Positions 1 to 11,446 of a stretch of DNA of 64,000 bases are shown here, piece after piece. Origin of the DNA: Diphasiastrum complanatum. Taxonomy: Eukaryota; Streptophyta; Lycopodiopsida; Lycopodiales; Lycopodiaceae. Positions within the stretch are counted from its first letter, which is position 1; every line of letters begins with the position of its first letter. A model generated the notes under the pieces. The model saw only the letters and a list, made by a program, of their open reading frames with translations. It did not search any database and was not told where the DNA came from. Location of the stretch: the NCBI GenBank assembly GCA_029204225.1, contig CM055102.1:35274585-35338584 (forward strand), in the 5' to 3' direction. Made by a program: the position numbers and the translations under genes.

Positions 1-59
1 ATTAGGGTTCTGAAGTACTGCTAGCTACATAGGTATATAACATTCCTTCCCCCTAAACT
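1..59 (-). repeat. edge of gypsy-1 3' LTR plus polypurine tract
   Basis: Bases 1-42 repeat the terminal 42 bases of the LTR ending at 6615 with a few differences and end in AACA on the plus strand (TGTT on the element's own strand). Next to it, 43-59 read on the minus strand is a purine run (AAGTTTAGGGGGAAGGAA), the polypurine tract expected just before a 3' LTR. Confidence 0.8.
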
Positions 60-104
60 TAAATTTTTTCTTGTAGGGAAAAATTTTAAAAATTCTTTTG
101 GAGA

Positions 105-881
105 TCAGCCTCCTTTTCTCAGGTATCCTCCTCTTCTGATTTCCCCCCCCCACCTGACTAAAAATTCTCGAAGCACTCTACTCCGTAGAGTTCTCTGCCG
201 GCTATTAACAATCGCCTCGGGTTCAGGTGGTTCACTCACGTACTCATCACAAAGAAGTTCCACTAGATCTTCCACATGGACCAGGGTCTCCCCAACCCCC
301 AACGAGGGTTTCAACTTACTAACGTGGAAAACAGGATGAAATCCAACGTTAGCTGAAAGTTCTAGTTTGTATGCGACCTTGTTTATCACTTGGATAACCT
401 TAAAAGGACCGCAATACCTAGGTGCCAACTTTGCACACTTAATAGTTTTCAAGCCCCTAGAGTGACTAGGGACTCTCAAAAACACCCAGTCATTGACCAT
501 GAATACCTTGTGCTTCCGAGATAGATCAGCATAGTGCCTTGCCCTGTCCTGGGCACTCCTTATGCTATCTTTAGCCAGCTGTAACATTTCTTGCATATCC
601 GCAAGGAAATCAGCTGCGGCTTGCACCCATAGGTTTTTCGTGCCAACACTAATTGGTGATCGAGGTTGAAAACCATACATAAGCATGAAAGGGCTGAATC
701 CGGTCGCTGAATGTTTTGCGCTATTGTATGCAAATTCCACCAGTGGAAGGTACTGTTCCCAATCAGACTGCTGATGGCCCACATATGCTCGAAGCATATC
801 CTCCATCGTCTGATTGGTCCTTTCCGTTTGACCGTCTGATTCCGGATGATCTGTAGAACTTAAACTTAAAGTTGTTTCCAA
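105..881 (-). pseudogene. gypsy-1 integrase C-terminal half with broken chromodomain
   Basis: Starts inside the integrase core at the motif DHPESDGQTERTNQ, which holds the catalytic Glu of the DDE triad. The FAYNSAKHSATG stretch and a GPY/F-like module (APRYCGPFKVI) follow. The end begins a chromodomain (REFLVRW) and then loses frame beside a long C run near 147-155; the neighbouring frame continues with acidic residues typical of a chromodomain, so a slippage frameshift is likely. The upstream part of the core lies in another frame. Very similar in wording to the integrase of gypsy-2 at 31317-35630, so the two are related families. Confidence 0.85.
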
Positions 882-975
882 CTTCTCAAATACTGCTTGC
901 CAAAAATTCCCAGTGAATTTTGGGTCACGGTCACTGACAATATCGCAAGGCAGCCCGTATAGTCGAAAAAGCTTC

Positions 976-1245
976 TCAACAACATTGAGCTAGTTCTGAA
1001 GCTTTAACAATAGTTTTCATTGGGATAAATTGAGCAAACTTTGTAAGTATGTCAACAATGACCCAAACCGAATCGTGGCCCTTCCCTGTACGTGGAAGCC
1101 CGACCACAAAATCCATAGATATACTTTCCCACTTTCCGGTAGGAATATCTAAATGATGTAATAGGCCACTAGCTTTTAGCCTCTCTGCTTTATTTAACTG
1201 GCACTTAGTACATTTAAGTACATAGGCCTCTACCTGACTTTTCAT
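976..1245 (-). pseudogene. gypsy-1 integrase: zinc-finger end and first part of core
   Basis: Carries the second half of the HHCC zinc-binding module (CTKCQLNKAERLK) and the first catalytic Asp of the integrase core in SMDFVVGLPRTGKG. The first His pair is in the preceding fragment (1252-1656). The second catalytic Asp would be encoded around 900-935 (VSDRDPKF-like sequence on the minus strand), out of frame with this piece. A remnant, not an active enzyme. Confidence 0.85.
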
Positions 1246-1251
1246 CTTAGG

Positions 1252-1656
1252 CTACCAAAATTGCCTTTGAACTAAGTTAAGTGTTCTTTGTATACCCGGA
1301 TGTCCTGCGCATGGACTATCATGACACTCATGCAAGATTTGGGCCCTTACAGTGTCATTCTCCAGTACACACACCTTTCCTTTACGAAACAAAATCCTGT
1401 TTCGAATTAGGAAATCCGTTTCAGTCTTTCCCTGATTCGAGGAATCTTGCAACCCTGAATCGACCCCCAAAAGTACTTGTTGCCAATACTTTCCAAAAAA
1501 AAGATCGGACTCATATAGTCCTTGAAGAGACTGAAACAACTCCGGTTCTATAATAGTAAAGCACAATCGATTAATAACCGGTAACCGACTCAAAGCATCC
1601 GCTAGAGTATTTTGACTTCCTTTACAATAACGTATAGAAAAGTCAAAGATTTGCAT
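1252..1656 (-). pseudogene. gypsy-1 end of RNase H and integrase His-His motif
   Basis: Begins with the end of the RNase H domain (TLADALSRLP, containing the conserved ADALSR box). A linker of about 60 residues follows, then the HHCC start of integrase (CHDSPCAGHPGIQRTL). It stops right after RQFW, where the intact gypsy-2 reads on into the cysteine pair, so a stop or frameshift separates it from the next fragment. Confidence 0.85.
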
Positions 1657-1875
1657 CAGCTCAGCCCATCTAGCTTGCCTCCCCTTTAAATCTGTAGCAT
1701 CACAGAAATATCAAAGAGTCTGATGATCCGTCAAAACTTCAAATCTGGCTCCATACAAATAATGTCGTCAAATTTTCAAGGAATGAACAATTGCAAACAG
1801 TTCCTTCTCATAGGTACAATACCTAGACTGAGCAGGATTGAGTTCCTTGCTTTCATAAGCCACAGGATGTCCATC

Positions 1876-2484
1876 CTACATCAAAACAGCTCCAATAGCA
1901 TAATCACTGGCATCGGTCCTAACCACAAAAGTCTTATTAGGATCGCCAATGATTAGTATTGGTGCCGAAGTGACACTTTTCTTAAGCAACTCAAAACAAT
2001 TATTCATATCCTCCGTCCACACCACTAGTGGACTCTTAGCCCTCCGGCTTAGCTTCTTATAGCCTTTCAAGGCCTGGGTAAGGGGAAATGCCAATCGAGC
2101 AAATTGGGGAATATGCCGATGAAAAAATCCCACAAACCCCCAAAAAAGACTTGATTTCTCGAACTGTGGTGAGAATAGGCCAATCAATAACCCTCTGGAT
2201 AAATCAGTCTCAATCTCCACCCCCCGTTCGGAAATCTTATGTCCCAAGTAAGACAATTCCTTAGCAAAAAAGTCACACTTAGACTCCTTGGCAAAGAGCT
2301 TTTCCCTTCTTAGAATGTCCAAGACAATCCTAAGATGCTCTTTATGTTCCGCCAAAGTCTTACTGAACACTAGGATATCATCTAAGAATACCACTACGAA
2401 TCTTCCCAAATATGGCCTGAACAAATCGTTCATCATTTGTTGGAAAGTTGTCGGCGCATTGGTCAAACCAAAAGGCAACACCAA
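1876..2484 (-). pseudogene. gypsy-1 reverse transcriptase palm and RNase H start
   Basis: Opens with [19 protein letters not shown] and contains the catalytic FLDD box ([15 protein letters not shown]), the thumb/connection GFFHRHIPQFA, and the RNase H start with the first catalytic Asp (VRTDASDYAIGAVLM). A frameshift near 2490-2509 separates it from the RT fingers in the gag-PR ORF. The rest of RNase H, about 1660-1876, is degenerate. Confidence 0.88.
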
Positions 2485-2508
2485 AAATTCGTAGTGACCA
2501 AAGCGAGT

Positions 2509-4482
2509 TCAAAACCCGGTTTTTGGTATATCTTCTGCCTTAATGCGTATCTGATGGTAGTCCGATCTTAAATCTATCTTGGTAAAGTACCCAGCACCAC
2601 CAAGATAGTCTATTAGATCATCCATCCGCGGCAGTGGATATCTATTCTTAACGGTTACCTTGTTCAATTTCTTAAAGTCGACGCAAAACCTTATAGTCCC
2701 ATCTTTCTTGGCCACCAGAACCACTGGTGATGCCCAAGGAGACTTACTAGGATGTACCCACCTCTTTTTCAGGTAATCATGTAATTGCCTATTTACCTCA
2801 GCCTCTTCCGATGCACTCATCCTATAAGGACGCTGTGCAATTGGAATCGCTCCAGGTATTAGGTCAATTTTATGATCAACTGTCCTTTTTGGTGGTAAAC
2901 CTACAGGAAGGTCTAAAAAAACATCATTGAATTCCTGCCTAAGTTCATTACAGGCTTCAAATTCTGTAGTGTTCTCATTGGATATATTCATGGCATTTAT
3001 GTTAAGTTCTTCATCATTGGAGCAAATGATATCATTATGAAAACATAAATAAACTTTAAAATCAGAATTCTTCATAATAAAATTAAGTTCTTGTTTAGAA
3101 TAAGGGTTAACATTTTTAGTGTCAACACTTAAACTAGCCTTGATCTTAATTAAAGAATTCTTATGCATAAAAGATAAAGATTTTTCAACAAAATTAATTC
3201 TCAATGATTTGTTCTTATCAAAATGCCATTGTTGCCCAAGAACAATATCTACATTAGCTAATTGAACAACATGGAATTCTAGTTTTTCAGAGTAATCCTG
3301 AACGTGCAATTCTACATCAGGAACAATAAAATCCATCAAATCGGAATTACTTCCCGATGCCATTGTCACACGGTATTTTTTCTCACTTTTTTTGGTAGGA
3401 AGGTTTAGCGTCTGCACCAAATTTACATTAATAAAGTTATGAGTGGATCCCGTGTCAAAAAAAACATTAACAACTTGATCATTAGCTTTACCTTTAATGC
3501 AAATAAGGTCATTAGGACCAAAAACTAAAGAACTAAAGAAACAAACATCCATCTCATTACTTCGAGATAGATTACCTAAGGTTGAAGCTTGTTTTTTGAC
3601 GCAATCACGTGCAAGGTGACCCTCACCATTGCACTTGAAGCACAGGTTCTTCTTACGAGCTTCAGCTTTATCATTGCCACCATGATGTTTTTTAAAGTTT
3701 TTCTTGGTTTTCTTAGGATTGTTGGAATTGGGATGTGTTTCATTAACAACTTCCCTATCCTTCCTCTTAAATTGAAAACCTTTTTTCTGCTCATTAGGCT
3801 GTTGACCCCTAGGTGGCTTAGGTGTGTCATCAAAGTATTTTGCAGCCCTAATAGCATCTTCTAGGGTTTTTGGATGGTTCCTACGAACATCCACTTGATA
3901 ATCTTTTGGTAACCCATCAATAAACATTAACATTTGTACCTTAGGCGGAATATCACTATAAAGTGGATTCAGGTAATCATGAAAATCTTGAATAAACTGT
4001 TCCAAACCTTTATTCATGGTTAGATGACTCAACTTTTGGAAGTGTTCATAGTCATCTAAAAGTGGTAGAAAATAATCCCTAAAAAGCTTGCAAAATTCAT
4101 CCCATGTACAAGGTTGATTGCCCTTTGCAACTAAGTCATCCCACCAAACTAAGGCTCTTCCTTCAAGGAACATAGTGACAGTGGATAACTTCTCAGATTC
4201 AGGAAATTTGTTCATGGCAAAGTATTTGTTCCAAACATTCAACCAAGAACTTACCACTTGTAAGTTCCTATCCTTCTTCTCTCCCTTGAACACTTTTACA
4301 AGAGGTGGAACTACATGTTTCTTCTGATTGGCTAACCTAGACTCTAAGTCTTGGTTTCTTTGATTAGTTTCAAGAAGTTGCTTATTAGTGGCTTGAATTT
4401 GTTGGTATAATAGTTCAAGAGCTTGTGCCACATTGGATGGGTTTGATAGATCAAATATTGGGTTTTCATTGGTTTGATCCAT
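2509..4482 (-). pseudogene. gypsy-1 gag-protease-RT fingers
   Basis: 657 codons. Residues about 65-215 form the retrotransposon gag region ([21 protein letters not shown]). A CCHC zinc knuckle ([14 protein letters not shown]) lies near residue 281. The retropepsin active site is [13 protein letters not shown] near residue 342. From about residue 545 the RT fingers appear ([20 protein letters not shown], then [13 protein letters not shown]). The first 50 residues are Asn/Gln-rich and likely coiled coil. The ORF ends where RT loses frame. The start Met at 4482 fits a gag start about 1 kb after the PBS. Confidence 0.9.
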
Positions 4483-4860
4483 TGGGGTTGCTTGTGTGTT
4501 TTCCTATTATGCAAATACAACAACAAGTGCTCAAATTAGAATGATAGAAATGCTTCAATTGTTACATCCAATGCAAATAAAAAGCATTTACTTCTAATCA
4601 TTCAATCTTATTGTTTGTAAGCTCAATCCAAGCCTACTATTTGCAAGCTTAATCCAAGCTTAAGAGGAAAACAACAACAAGCTACATTTGCCTTAATCAA
4701 AAGCAAAAATGAAAACCAAATCTTTATGTAAACTTCAATCAACTAATCCAAGCTAATGTTTAAATAAAGTTCCCATTCCATTCCCATTCCAATTCTATTT
4801 GTCATTTCAAAAGCAACCAAAGTTTTCACATTTTTCACTATTCTAGATTTCCAAAACCAA

Positions 4861-5190
4861 GAAACTAGTGTCTAGAAATGGATAACTAATGAAGCTTTAT
4901 GAAAACTTCAATTTTCAGATCTGATTTTCAGATTTACAGGTCTGAAAATCAGAACTTCAAAATGACAAAAAACAGAATTTCAAAACTTGTTTTATGCACA
5001 AAGTTACACTACCATTCCCTTCCTACATTGTCATCTTCATGAAACTAGGAGATAGAAAGGTGTAACTAATGAAGTTTGAATGAAAACTTCACTTTTCAGA
5101 TCTGATTTTCAGATTTACAGGTCTGAAAAACCGAACTTCAAAATGAAAATCAGAACTTCAAACACTTCATTTATGCAAAAAAAACACTAG
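4861..5190. repeat. 180-bp tandem duplication in gypsy-1 leader
   Basis: Two adjacent imperfect copies start at 4861 and 5041, both with GAAACTAG. Each contains the same core around TTTTCAGATCTGATTTTCAG followed by ATTTACAGGTCTGAAAA. The duplication lies in the untranslated leader between PBS and gag, a region that often carries packaging or dimerisation signals in LTR elements; that role is inference. Confidence 0.8.
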
Positions 5191-5525
5191 TTTTGATCAA
5201 AACACATAGCTAGAATCAATCTTTTTGCCAAAAAAAGTTTGTGTATGTAGAGGAAGACTTCCTCTACCTATCCCACAAATCTTTTTTCAGAACTTTAAAA
5301 AACCCAAAGCCCACTTTAAAACTTCTCTAACATTATAAAAAATCAGCCCCTAAACAATTCTATAAGCATCACTACTCTCTTCCAAAGAGAACTAGATTCA
5401 TTGGGTACTTCAACTACAAGCTTCCTACAACTAGAAAAGCCTATAATCTTCCCCAAAAAAAAAAAATTAGTTGGTGATCTTAATAGAACTTGAAGAAGGT
5501 TAGAAAGGTTACCATCCTTTGTCTA

Positions 5526-5537
5526 GCTCTGATACCA
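5526..5537 (-). other. primer-binding site, initiator tRNA-Met type (gypsy-1)
   Basis: On the minus strand it reads TGGTATCAGAGC, the complement of the 3' end of plant initiator tRNA-Met, four bases inside the LTR edge. This fixes the element's direction and its 5' LTR. Confidence 0.88.
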
Positions 5538-5539
5538 CT

Positions 5540-6615
5540 TTTACAAGTAGAGGTGAGGAAGTCCTCCAAATCCAAGGTAGAGCCTCCAAATGTCCTCCAA
5601 GCAACCTGCAAGCTTCAAGATGCTTCCCAACTCCAAGCTAGGATGCCTCCACCTACAAGTAAAGATCTGCAAGCCTCCAAATATCTCTCCTCCACCTGTG
5701 TCCCTACTCTTTAAACACAAAAATAGATAACAAGCTGGCCTCAAGTATTCACCACCCAACCATAGCTAGATCCAAGCTCCAAGCAAGACCTATCTAGCAC
5801 CCCCTTGCTAACCATAAACAAATCACAAGCATACCACAACACTCCATAGCATACTCAAGATCCAAACCCTACTTATGTCCCATACCATAAGCAAGATCCA
5901 AACCTCAAGCATACTACCACAAGAAAGCACTCTACACACTAGTAGCAACACCAGAGCATAAGCCAAGCAAACAAGAGAGATCTCCCCTCCACAATGGCCA
6001 TCCTACTACCCTCATATAGATGGCCCATGGACCCCCCAATGCACTAAGGAGTTCCATGCTCATCCAATGAGAGAGAGATAAGCCTAGGGAGTTAAAGAAT
6101 CTCCAAGAGCCTCCATAGGCTTATGGAATGTCAAGAGACTCCTTCCATAACCTATGACTCTTTGAATGCCTTTCTTGTGGGAGTTGGGGACTCAATGGAC
6201 ACTTTAGAAGGGCGCCCTCCTACTAGGTCCCATTGCCCAAGTTGTGCAAGTATACTTTGGTCCTAGACCAATAAAGTGATATGGTTCAAGATTGAGGCCC
6301 AAGGTTTAGAAAAATAGTCATCCAATGACTTTCTAACACCTCACTAGGTTCCATACCTCCATCCAAGGCATAGACACCTACCTGCCCTTAATCAAGGACA
6401 CTAGTACCTTAATCTAAGACACCTACCCTTAATAGTAAGAGTACCCCTTATCCAAGGGTCACGTGACCCCATACCTCCAACTAAGGTATAGTCACTTGTC
6501 TGCCCTTATCCAAGGGTACATACCCTTAATCCTAAGGGTACCTTGCCATATAGCCCCCAACACTAAATGGCCTATTAGGGGTCTGAAGTACTGCTAGTTA
6601 TATAGGTATGTAACA
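5540..6615 (-). repeat. gypsy-1 5' LTR, about 1.08 kb
   Basis: The outer end is exact: TGTTACATACC on the minus strand, starting at 6615 and repeated at 42. The inner end is approximate (5540-5543), because the expected terminal CA appears mutated. Coordinates 6341-6560 contain short repeated units around CCTACCCTTAAT and AAGGGTA. No coding sequence is seen. Confidence 0.75.
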
Positions 6616-6732
6616 AGAACAATGGCCAATCATGTTCTTGTTAGCTATGAAGTTCTGGAAAGACAGTACTATGATCTGCCACCAGCGAAGACGAACAGAA
6701 GAGAACACAAAAACGGAGATTTTTGAGTTGCT

Positions 6733-7392
6733 TTGTATTCGAGTGATGAATCAGAAGACGAAAGATTCGAGAGGCAGCCTTCTGCTACAGTACCTGTAAA
6801 CCAAGATGGTTCTGGACCTAGCAGGGTAGACAAAGGCGAAGGCATTGCTATCCTAGGAGGATCTCCTAGAAGGTCAACAAGACAACGAAGAGCGCCAGCA
6901 AGATCTGTGTTAGGCAGCTCAGCTTCCACATTAGAAGAGTTCTATGGATTCAGTGGCAAACCACAGACATTCGAGGAGGCAATCGAATGTCCAGAGAAGG
7001 ACAAATGGATCCAAGCCATGAACGAGGAGATGGAATCCATGAGGAAGAACCAGATTTGGACATTGCAACCATTACCAAATAAGCGAAAGGCTGTAGAATG
7101 CAAATGGATTTACAAGCTAAAGGATGGACTAGATGGAGATGTTTCAAAATATAAGGCAAGACTTGTAGCGAAGGGATCCTCTCAGAGATATGGTATTGAT
7201 TATTCTGAAACCTTCTCTCCTGTCGTGAAACATTCGTTCGTACGTTTGTTATTCGCATATGCAGCTGCTTATGACCTCAGGATCCACATTGTGGACGAGA
7301 AGACATCCTTCTTGCATGGTGAGTTAGACGAAGAGGTCTACATGGATCAACCCCTAGGATACGCTTGCAAAGTAGTTAAGGCAAGTCTTTAG
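6733..7392 (+). pseudogene. copia reverse transcriptase N-terminal part
   Basis: The first 75 residues are acidic, then basic linker (RRSTRQRRAP). Next comes the copia RT entry: FEEAIECPEKDKWIQAMNEE, then NQIWTLQPLP, CKWIYKLKDG, YKARLVAKGSSQRYGIDYSE, then TFSPVVKHSFVRLLFAYAA and FLHGELDEEVYMDQPLGY. It breaks just before the YVDD catalytic box, which is absent downstream, so it has no polymerase activity. Confidence 0.9.
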
Positions 7393-7739
7393 CTTCATAT
7401 CAAGTGGAACAATAACTATCGTTCTTCGACATGGTCGACTCCTTCGACCTTCGTCGGCGTCGTCGATAAGTCGTAGGATGTCTGATATGTCGAAGCCACC
7501 TGTTGAGCGACTTCCAAGTAGTTCTGCAGACTGTGTAGAAACATGAATAAAACTGCAAAACTAATAAAGTGGATGAAGATTAAAGATCGATTATTCATCT
7601 GAATCACTCCGATAGTAGAATAATCTAGCATCTTGCAAGAACAAAACATATATAAGTAAAATATCATTTTATCCATGAAAAGCTACAATTCAGGGATGTG
7701 AATGTGGTTCACTGTAGTACTACACTAACAATGACTTAT

Positions 7740-7814
7740 GTGTCTACGAAATCTTTAGGCAAAGACAAGTTTGATATCTTTAGGACAAAGCTTGGCATAG
7801 AAGAGACAACATAA
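7740..7814 (+). pseudogene. C-terminal tail of copia RNase H
   Basis: A short reading frame contains VSTKSLGKDKFDIFRTKLG and ends in a stop at 7812-7814. This matches the usual end of copia polyproteins (…TKSL…KF…LG), about 400 bases before the LTR. It shows that the downstream end of pol survives although its middle is lost. Confidence 0.65.
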
Positions 7815-8222
7815 AGCTTGAAGGAATGATAAATCTGGGACAAAAAGACCTACTTGTTTATTGTACTTGTGATGTTTTGAAGTAGTATATTTCTGTGGTT
7901 AGTCACTATGCAATTATGGAGGCATGTTCCATGCATGTTGTTACTAGTTTTTTAGAAGCACTGATGATTGAGGGACATTTAAAAACACAATCTTTAACTG
8001 TTTCTTTTATAATCTATGTTTTTTTTCTCTAGGTTATAGTCTAATGGATTATATCTACTTAGCCCTATCTGGTACCTAGGTTATAGTTGTTGTTTTAATC
8101 ATTGAAGTTTTGTGTGTGTGGTTGCTTTGCAAGAGGAGATCTTTTCTGTGTGAATCTGTATGTGTTAGTTTTATTGATTCGCAAATTTTCTAATTGAGAT
8201 CTATTTCACCCACAAAGGAGAG

Positions 8223-9052
8223 TGTTCACCCACAAGGGCAACTATGCTCGGCCTGAAGAAACTTACTGTTTCTAGCCACAAAGCTTTGATAGCTTTTGAG
8301 TTCATATCTACAGAAATACAAAGGAACTGCCCACAGGCAGTAACAGTCTTAGACAATAACTGCCCACATAACGCTTTCAACGAAGGCCAAGATCCCAAGA
8401 CACGAAGGTCAAACGAACGAAGACTTGAAGATGAAGATTTAAAGTTCGAAGATCAAAGGATCTCGAAATGGAAGCCGAAGTCCGAAGGAAGACACGATGC
8501 CACGAAGCTCGAAACACCCGAAGATCGAAAGACGGCAGATCTTCTTCATGTTCCAAGTACAAAGGAGATCAAGCCAAGTACCAAGAGGAGTACCACCTCC
8601 ACGGACAATGGCGACGGGAAATTGAGTGTCGTTAGAACGTGCTTAACCAGCCGTTCTTGTAATCCGTGATTAAACTAAACCATCTCTCTCAATCCATATA
8701 TAAACAAGACGAACACGAGAGAATCGGTTGGAACATCAAATTGGTTGAACACCAATGTGAGCTAGGCATAAAACTGCTTGCCGATGTCCAAGAGTCTAGT
8801 AAGCGAGAGTGTCTGATATAGTTCGTGAAAGACAATATCTCTTGCGCTGACGCGTTGGGTGGGTTTGTCACACATCGCTCTAGAAAAGATCATTGATAAC
8901 ACAATAGCTGTAATGCACATGTTGTTTTATCTTGAATAATCTCGAATGTTTTGATGTCTAATCGTTGTTTACATATATTCAGCTGTTTATCTTTATTCCA
9001 CACACTGACTCATTCTTGTCGAATTCTTAAATAAATGATAGGTAGGTCAACA
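8223..9052 (+). repeat. probable copia 3' LTR
   Basis: Begins TGTT after the purine tract ACAAAGGAGAG and ends AACA, the usual LTR inverted termini. A TATA-like CATATATAAAC lies near 8694. A 141-codon ORF inside it (8244-8669) is Lys/Glu/Arg-rich with repeated TCGAAG, and I treat it as chance. No second LTR copy is present to confirm the ends. Confidence 0.5.
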
Positions 9053-9986
9053 GTGTCTGTCTACACTTTGGAAGATTGTAGATTTGATCTGGTAGGCAGT
9101 AGCCGCCAATCAGAATCGTACTCTATCTGGGTACAACGAACATGATTGTTTCATGCTAAGATACATATCAATTGCATCAGAGCAACAGAGGTTCGAAGAG
9201 TGCGAACACGAACAGTAAGAGAAAACAGGAGTTTGTTTCTGTTTTGTCATTACATCAAGCGCACTCAATACGGCCATAAGAAGATTATTCATCCACTTAA
9301 GGAGATCTTATCATCCACTTAAAGAGAAAAATTCATTCACAAAGGGAGCTTAACTCATCCACAAGGGAGATTATCAACAAAACTAGAATCAACACAAATA
9401 GAATTGAATATGCACAAGCACTTCAACAAATTAAGGCTATGTTCTGACGAATAATGAGAATACGATTAACTTGAGCTTCTGACCTTCCAAAGATCATAAA
9501 ATGGCTTATTCTTCAAGATGTCAACTCAAAATTAGATTGTTAGTAGAGATATTAATTAGACACATCACATGGATTAAACTTGCCCTGATGCAAACTTACC
9601 ATTTTTGGCTACCCTCAAGGTCTAATACCATTTTAAAAATGAAGATCCACACTTCATCTAATTAGAATATTTGCTAAAATGATCAAACAAGATTGAATAA
9701 AAATGAAAGGTACCTTTTAGAGCACTTAGATTTGATCTTCAATATATTGTAAATAGGTTGTACAACATCTAAAACATTTTACAACATTCATTAATACCAT
9801 CCAAAACTAGCTACTCTGACAATCTCCACAACAAATGCAAAGATGAGAGCAAATTAATAAAGATAGAAATTCCAATGATAGAATGATCTTCAATATAACA
9901 ATGGATATACTTCTCCACGCATTTTAGTCTATTTATAGCCATGAGAGTCATTTCAATTTATTTATAGGCATGAGAGATGACTCTTT

Positions 9987-9988
<2 letters not shown>

Positions 9989-10039
<51 letters not shown>
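9989..10039. repeat. (TC)n microsatellite
   Basis: About 25 uninterrupted TC units. Confidence 0.97.
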
Positions 10040-10040
<1 letters not shown>

Positions 10041-10281
10041 AAATCAAGCCCAACGTCTAGTTCTGAAGGGTGACGTGGCAAGTTAAAATGAAGAGAAGGT
10101 CTAAAGGTCCAGTATCTCAAGTCGTTTTTAACATGCACATTTCTTTTTACTATATGTCTTGGCAAAAGACCAAAAGTTTGACACGTTTACTCACTCTGAC
10201 ATGCACATGATGTTTAAGCTATATGCAATATACTCATAGTACTTTTAAATGTTGTACAATCCGCTTGCAACATATTACAAG

Positions 10282-10283
<2 letters not shown>

Positions 10284-10376
<93 letters not shown>
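10284..10376. repeat. compound (TC)n-(CA)n microsatellite
   Basis: About 20 TC/CT units run directly into 26 CA units with no interruption. Confidence 0.97.
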
Positions 10377-10377
<1 letters not shown>

Positions 10378-10830
10378 CCTCATTTTTGCCAAATGGAAAT
10401 CATAACGCATTGCAAAAAAGATATAGTTGCAAACAAGAATTACGCTCATGGTAAAACCAATGATTCCCAAGATGATGTCTATAAATGTGTGGGAAAATGT
10501 TAACTACATTGCTTGTCTATTTTGGGCCAAATGTGGGCCAAACTTTGTACATAATGTTCATCAAACTTTTCACACGTGTGTAGATGATCAACATAGTATA
10601 GTTTACTGCTTTTAGACAGGTCACAAAAGTGGTAAAACTTCAAGTCCCTCCACAAATAGCCTTTATTTGATGTAAAATTGGCCATATAGATCAATAATGG
10701 TTGTGTATAGTTCATAGTTGTTATTTTTGGCAAGTTTGGGTGGTCGTTAGGTCAAGTCACACACCTACCATCATCGCTCAGCTTCTGACGCGTGGATGGA
10801 GCTGTTTGGGCCTTAGCTCCTAAGTCACTT

Positions 10831-10886
10831 CCACGTGTGACTAACCCAAGTGTATAATGTGACCCTCCTGGGGTTGCACCACGTGG
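10831..10886. promoter_or_regulatory. two G-box-like elements
   Basis: CCACGTGTGA at 10831-10840 and CCACGTGG at 10879-10886 contain the CACGTG core bound by plant bZIP/bHLH factors. They sit in a GC-richer stretch ahead of a purine-rich leader (10960-11010) and the ORF at 11447, so this may be a promoter; that is inference. Confidence 0.35.
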
Positions 10887-11446
10887 CCATTGTGGGCTGC
10901 TCCAGATTTGGTGGGCTCCCAGATCCTTAGAAACGTCTCTCTTTTTTAAAGATCCTGTTGTTGTAAAAGAAGAAGAAGCAGAAGAAAGGCAGGCGAGGGA
11001 GGGAGGGATGGCGATGGTGGGCGAGGTAGGTGCCGCGACGTACGCCAGTATGTGAGGTAACTACAAAGACAGGTTCTTGTCAGCCATCCCTTTCTGTCAG
11101 AACAGAAGAGGAAGGACCAGGAGAGTTGTATATAGGACGCAAGGTCAGGTGTTGGCTTGTGCAGGCATCCATCCATCCAGATCCCTCATCCAAAGCTGGT
11201 GCTGTTGGGTGGATCCTGCATCTGCAACCAGTTTACCTGAGGGAGTGCCGTGACGAAAAGGAGCAATCTTGTCGTGGTTTCAATCGGGTAGCTCGCAAAG
11301 ACGATGTGGGTAGGCAACCTCCAAGAGATCAACTGCTCTGAACAATGGAATTAGAATTGGTTAAATTGGGAAAGGATTAGGTGGTAGTAGGTGGAGGGGA
11401 GTGAATAAATCTAGTGCAAGAGGAGAAGAGATTGGGAGGATTTCAT

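Larger units (their letters stand above)
1..6615 (-). mobile_element. gypsy-1: decayed Ty3/gypsy chromovirus, left LTR cut by window edge
   Basis: Reading on the minus strand, the order is LTR (6615 to about 5540), PBS for initiator tRNA-Met (5537-5526), leader, gag, protease, reverse transcriptase, RNase H, integrase, a broken chromodomain, polypurine tract (59-43) and the first 42 bases of the second LTR. The order PR-RT-RH-INT plus the C-terminal chromodomain is the Ty3/gypsy chromovirus layout. Coding is split into at least five frames, so the copy cannot make its own enzymes. Positions 1-42 match 6574-6615 closely, which identifies the two LTR ends. The right edge abuts copia coding sequence, so this copy probably inserted into that copia element; the left target-site duplication is outside the window. 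Confidence 0.9.
6616..9052 (+). mobile_element. copia element, left-truncated, with internal deletion
   Basis: Plus-strand Ty1/copia remnant. It starts at the edge of the gypsy-1 LTR, runs through RT fingers/palm (6733-7392), jumps to the last residues of RNase H (7740-7814), and ends in a probable 3' LTR (8223-9052) preceded by a purine tract. The catalytic part of RT and most of RNase H are missing, although both sides of the gap can still be read. Confidence 0.75.
9053..10740. other. no gene seen; microsatellites only
   Basis: No ORF with recognisable protein features on either strand. CATCCACTTA-type short repeats occur around 9290-9370 and two dinucleotide tracts are listed separately. 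Confidence 0.6.

Noticed and set aside
5526-5537. tRNA-Met-like sequences (also 37189, 50869, 56211)
   Set aside because: Only the 12-13 bases of primer-binding sites; no tRNA cloverleaf around them.
8244-8669. 141-codon Lys/Glu-rich frame
   Set aside because: Inside the probable copia LTR and made of TCGAAG-type repeats; no domain.
10223-10503. Open frames over (CT)n(CA)n
   Set aside because: They translate the microsatellite (Ser-Leu and His-Thr runs) and are not genes.
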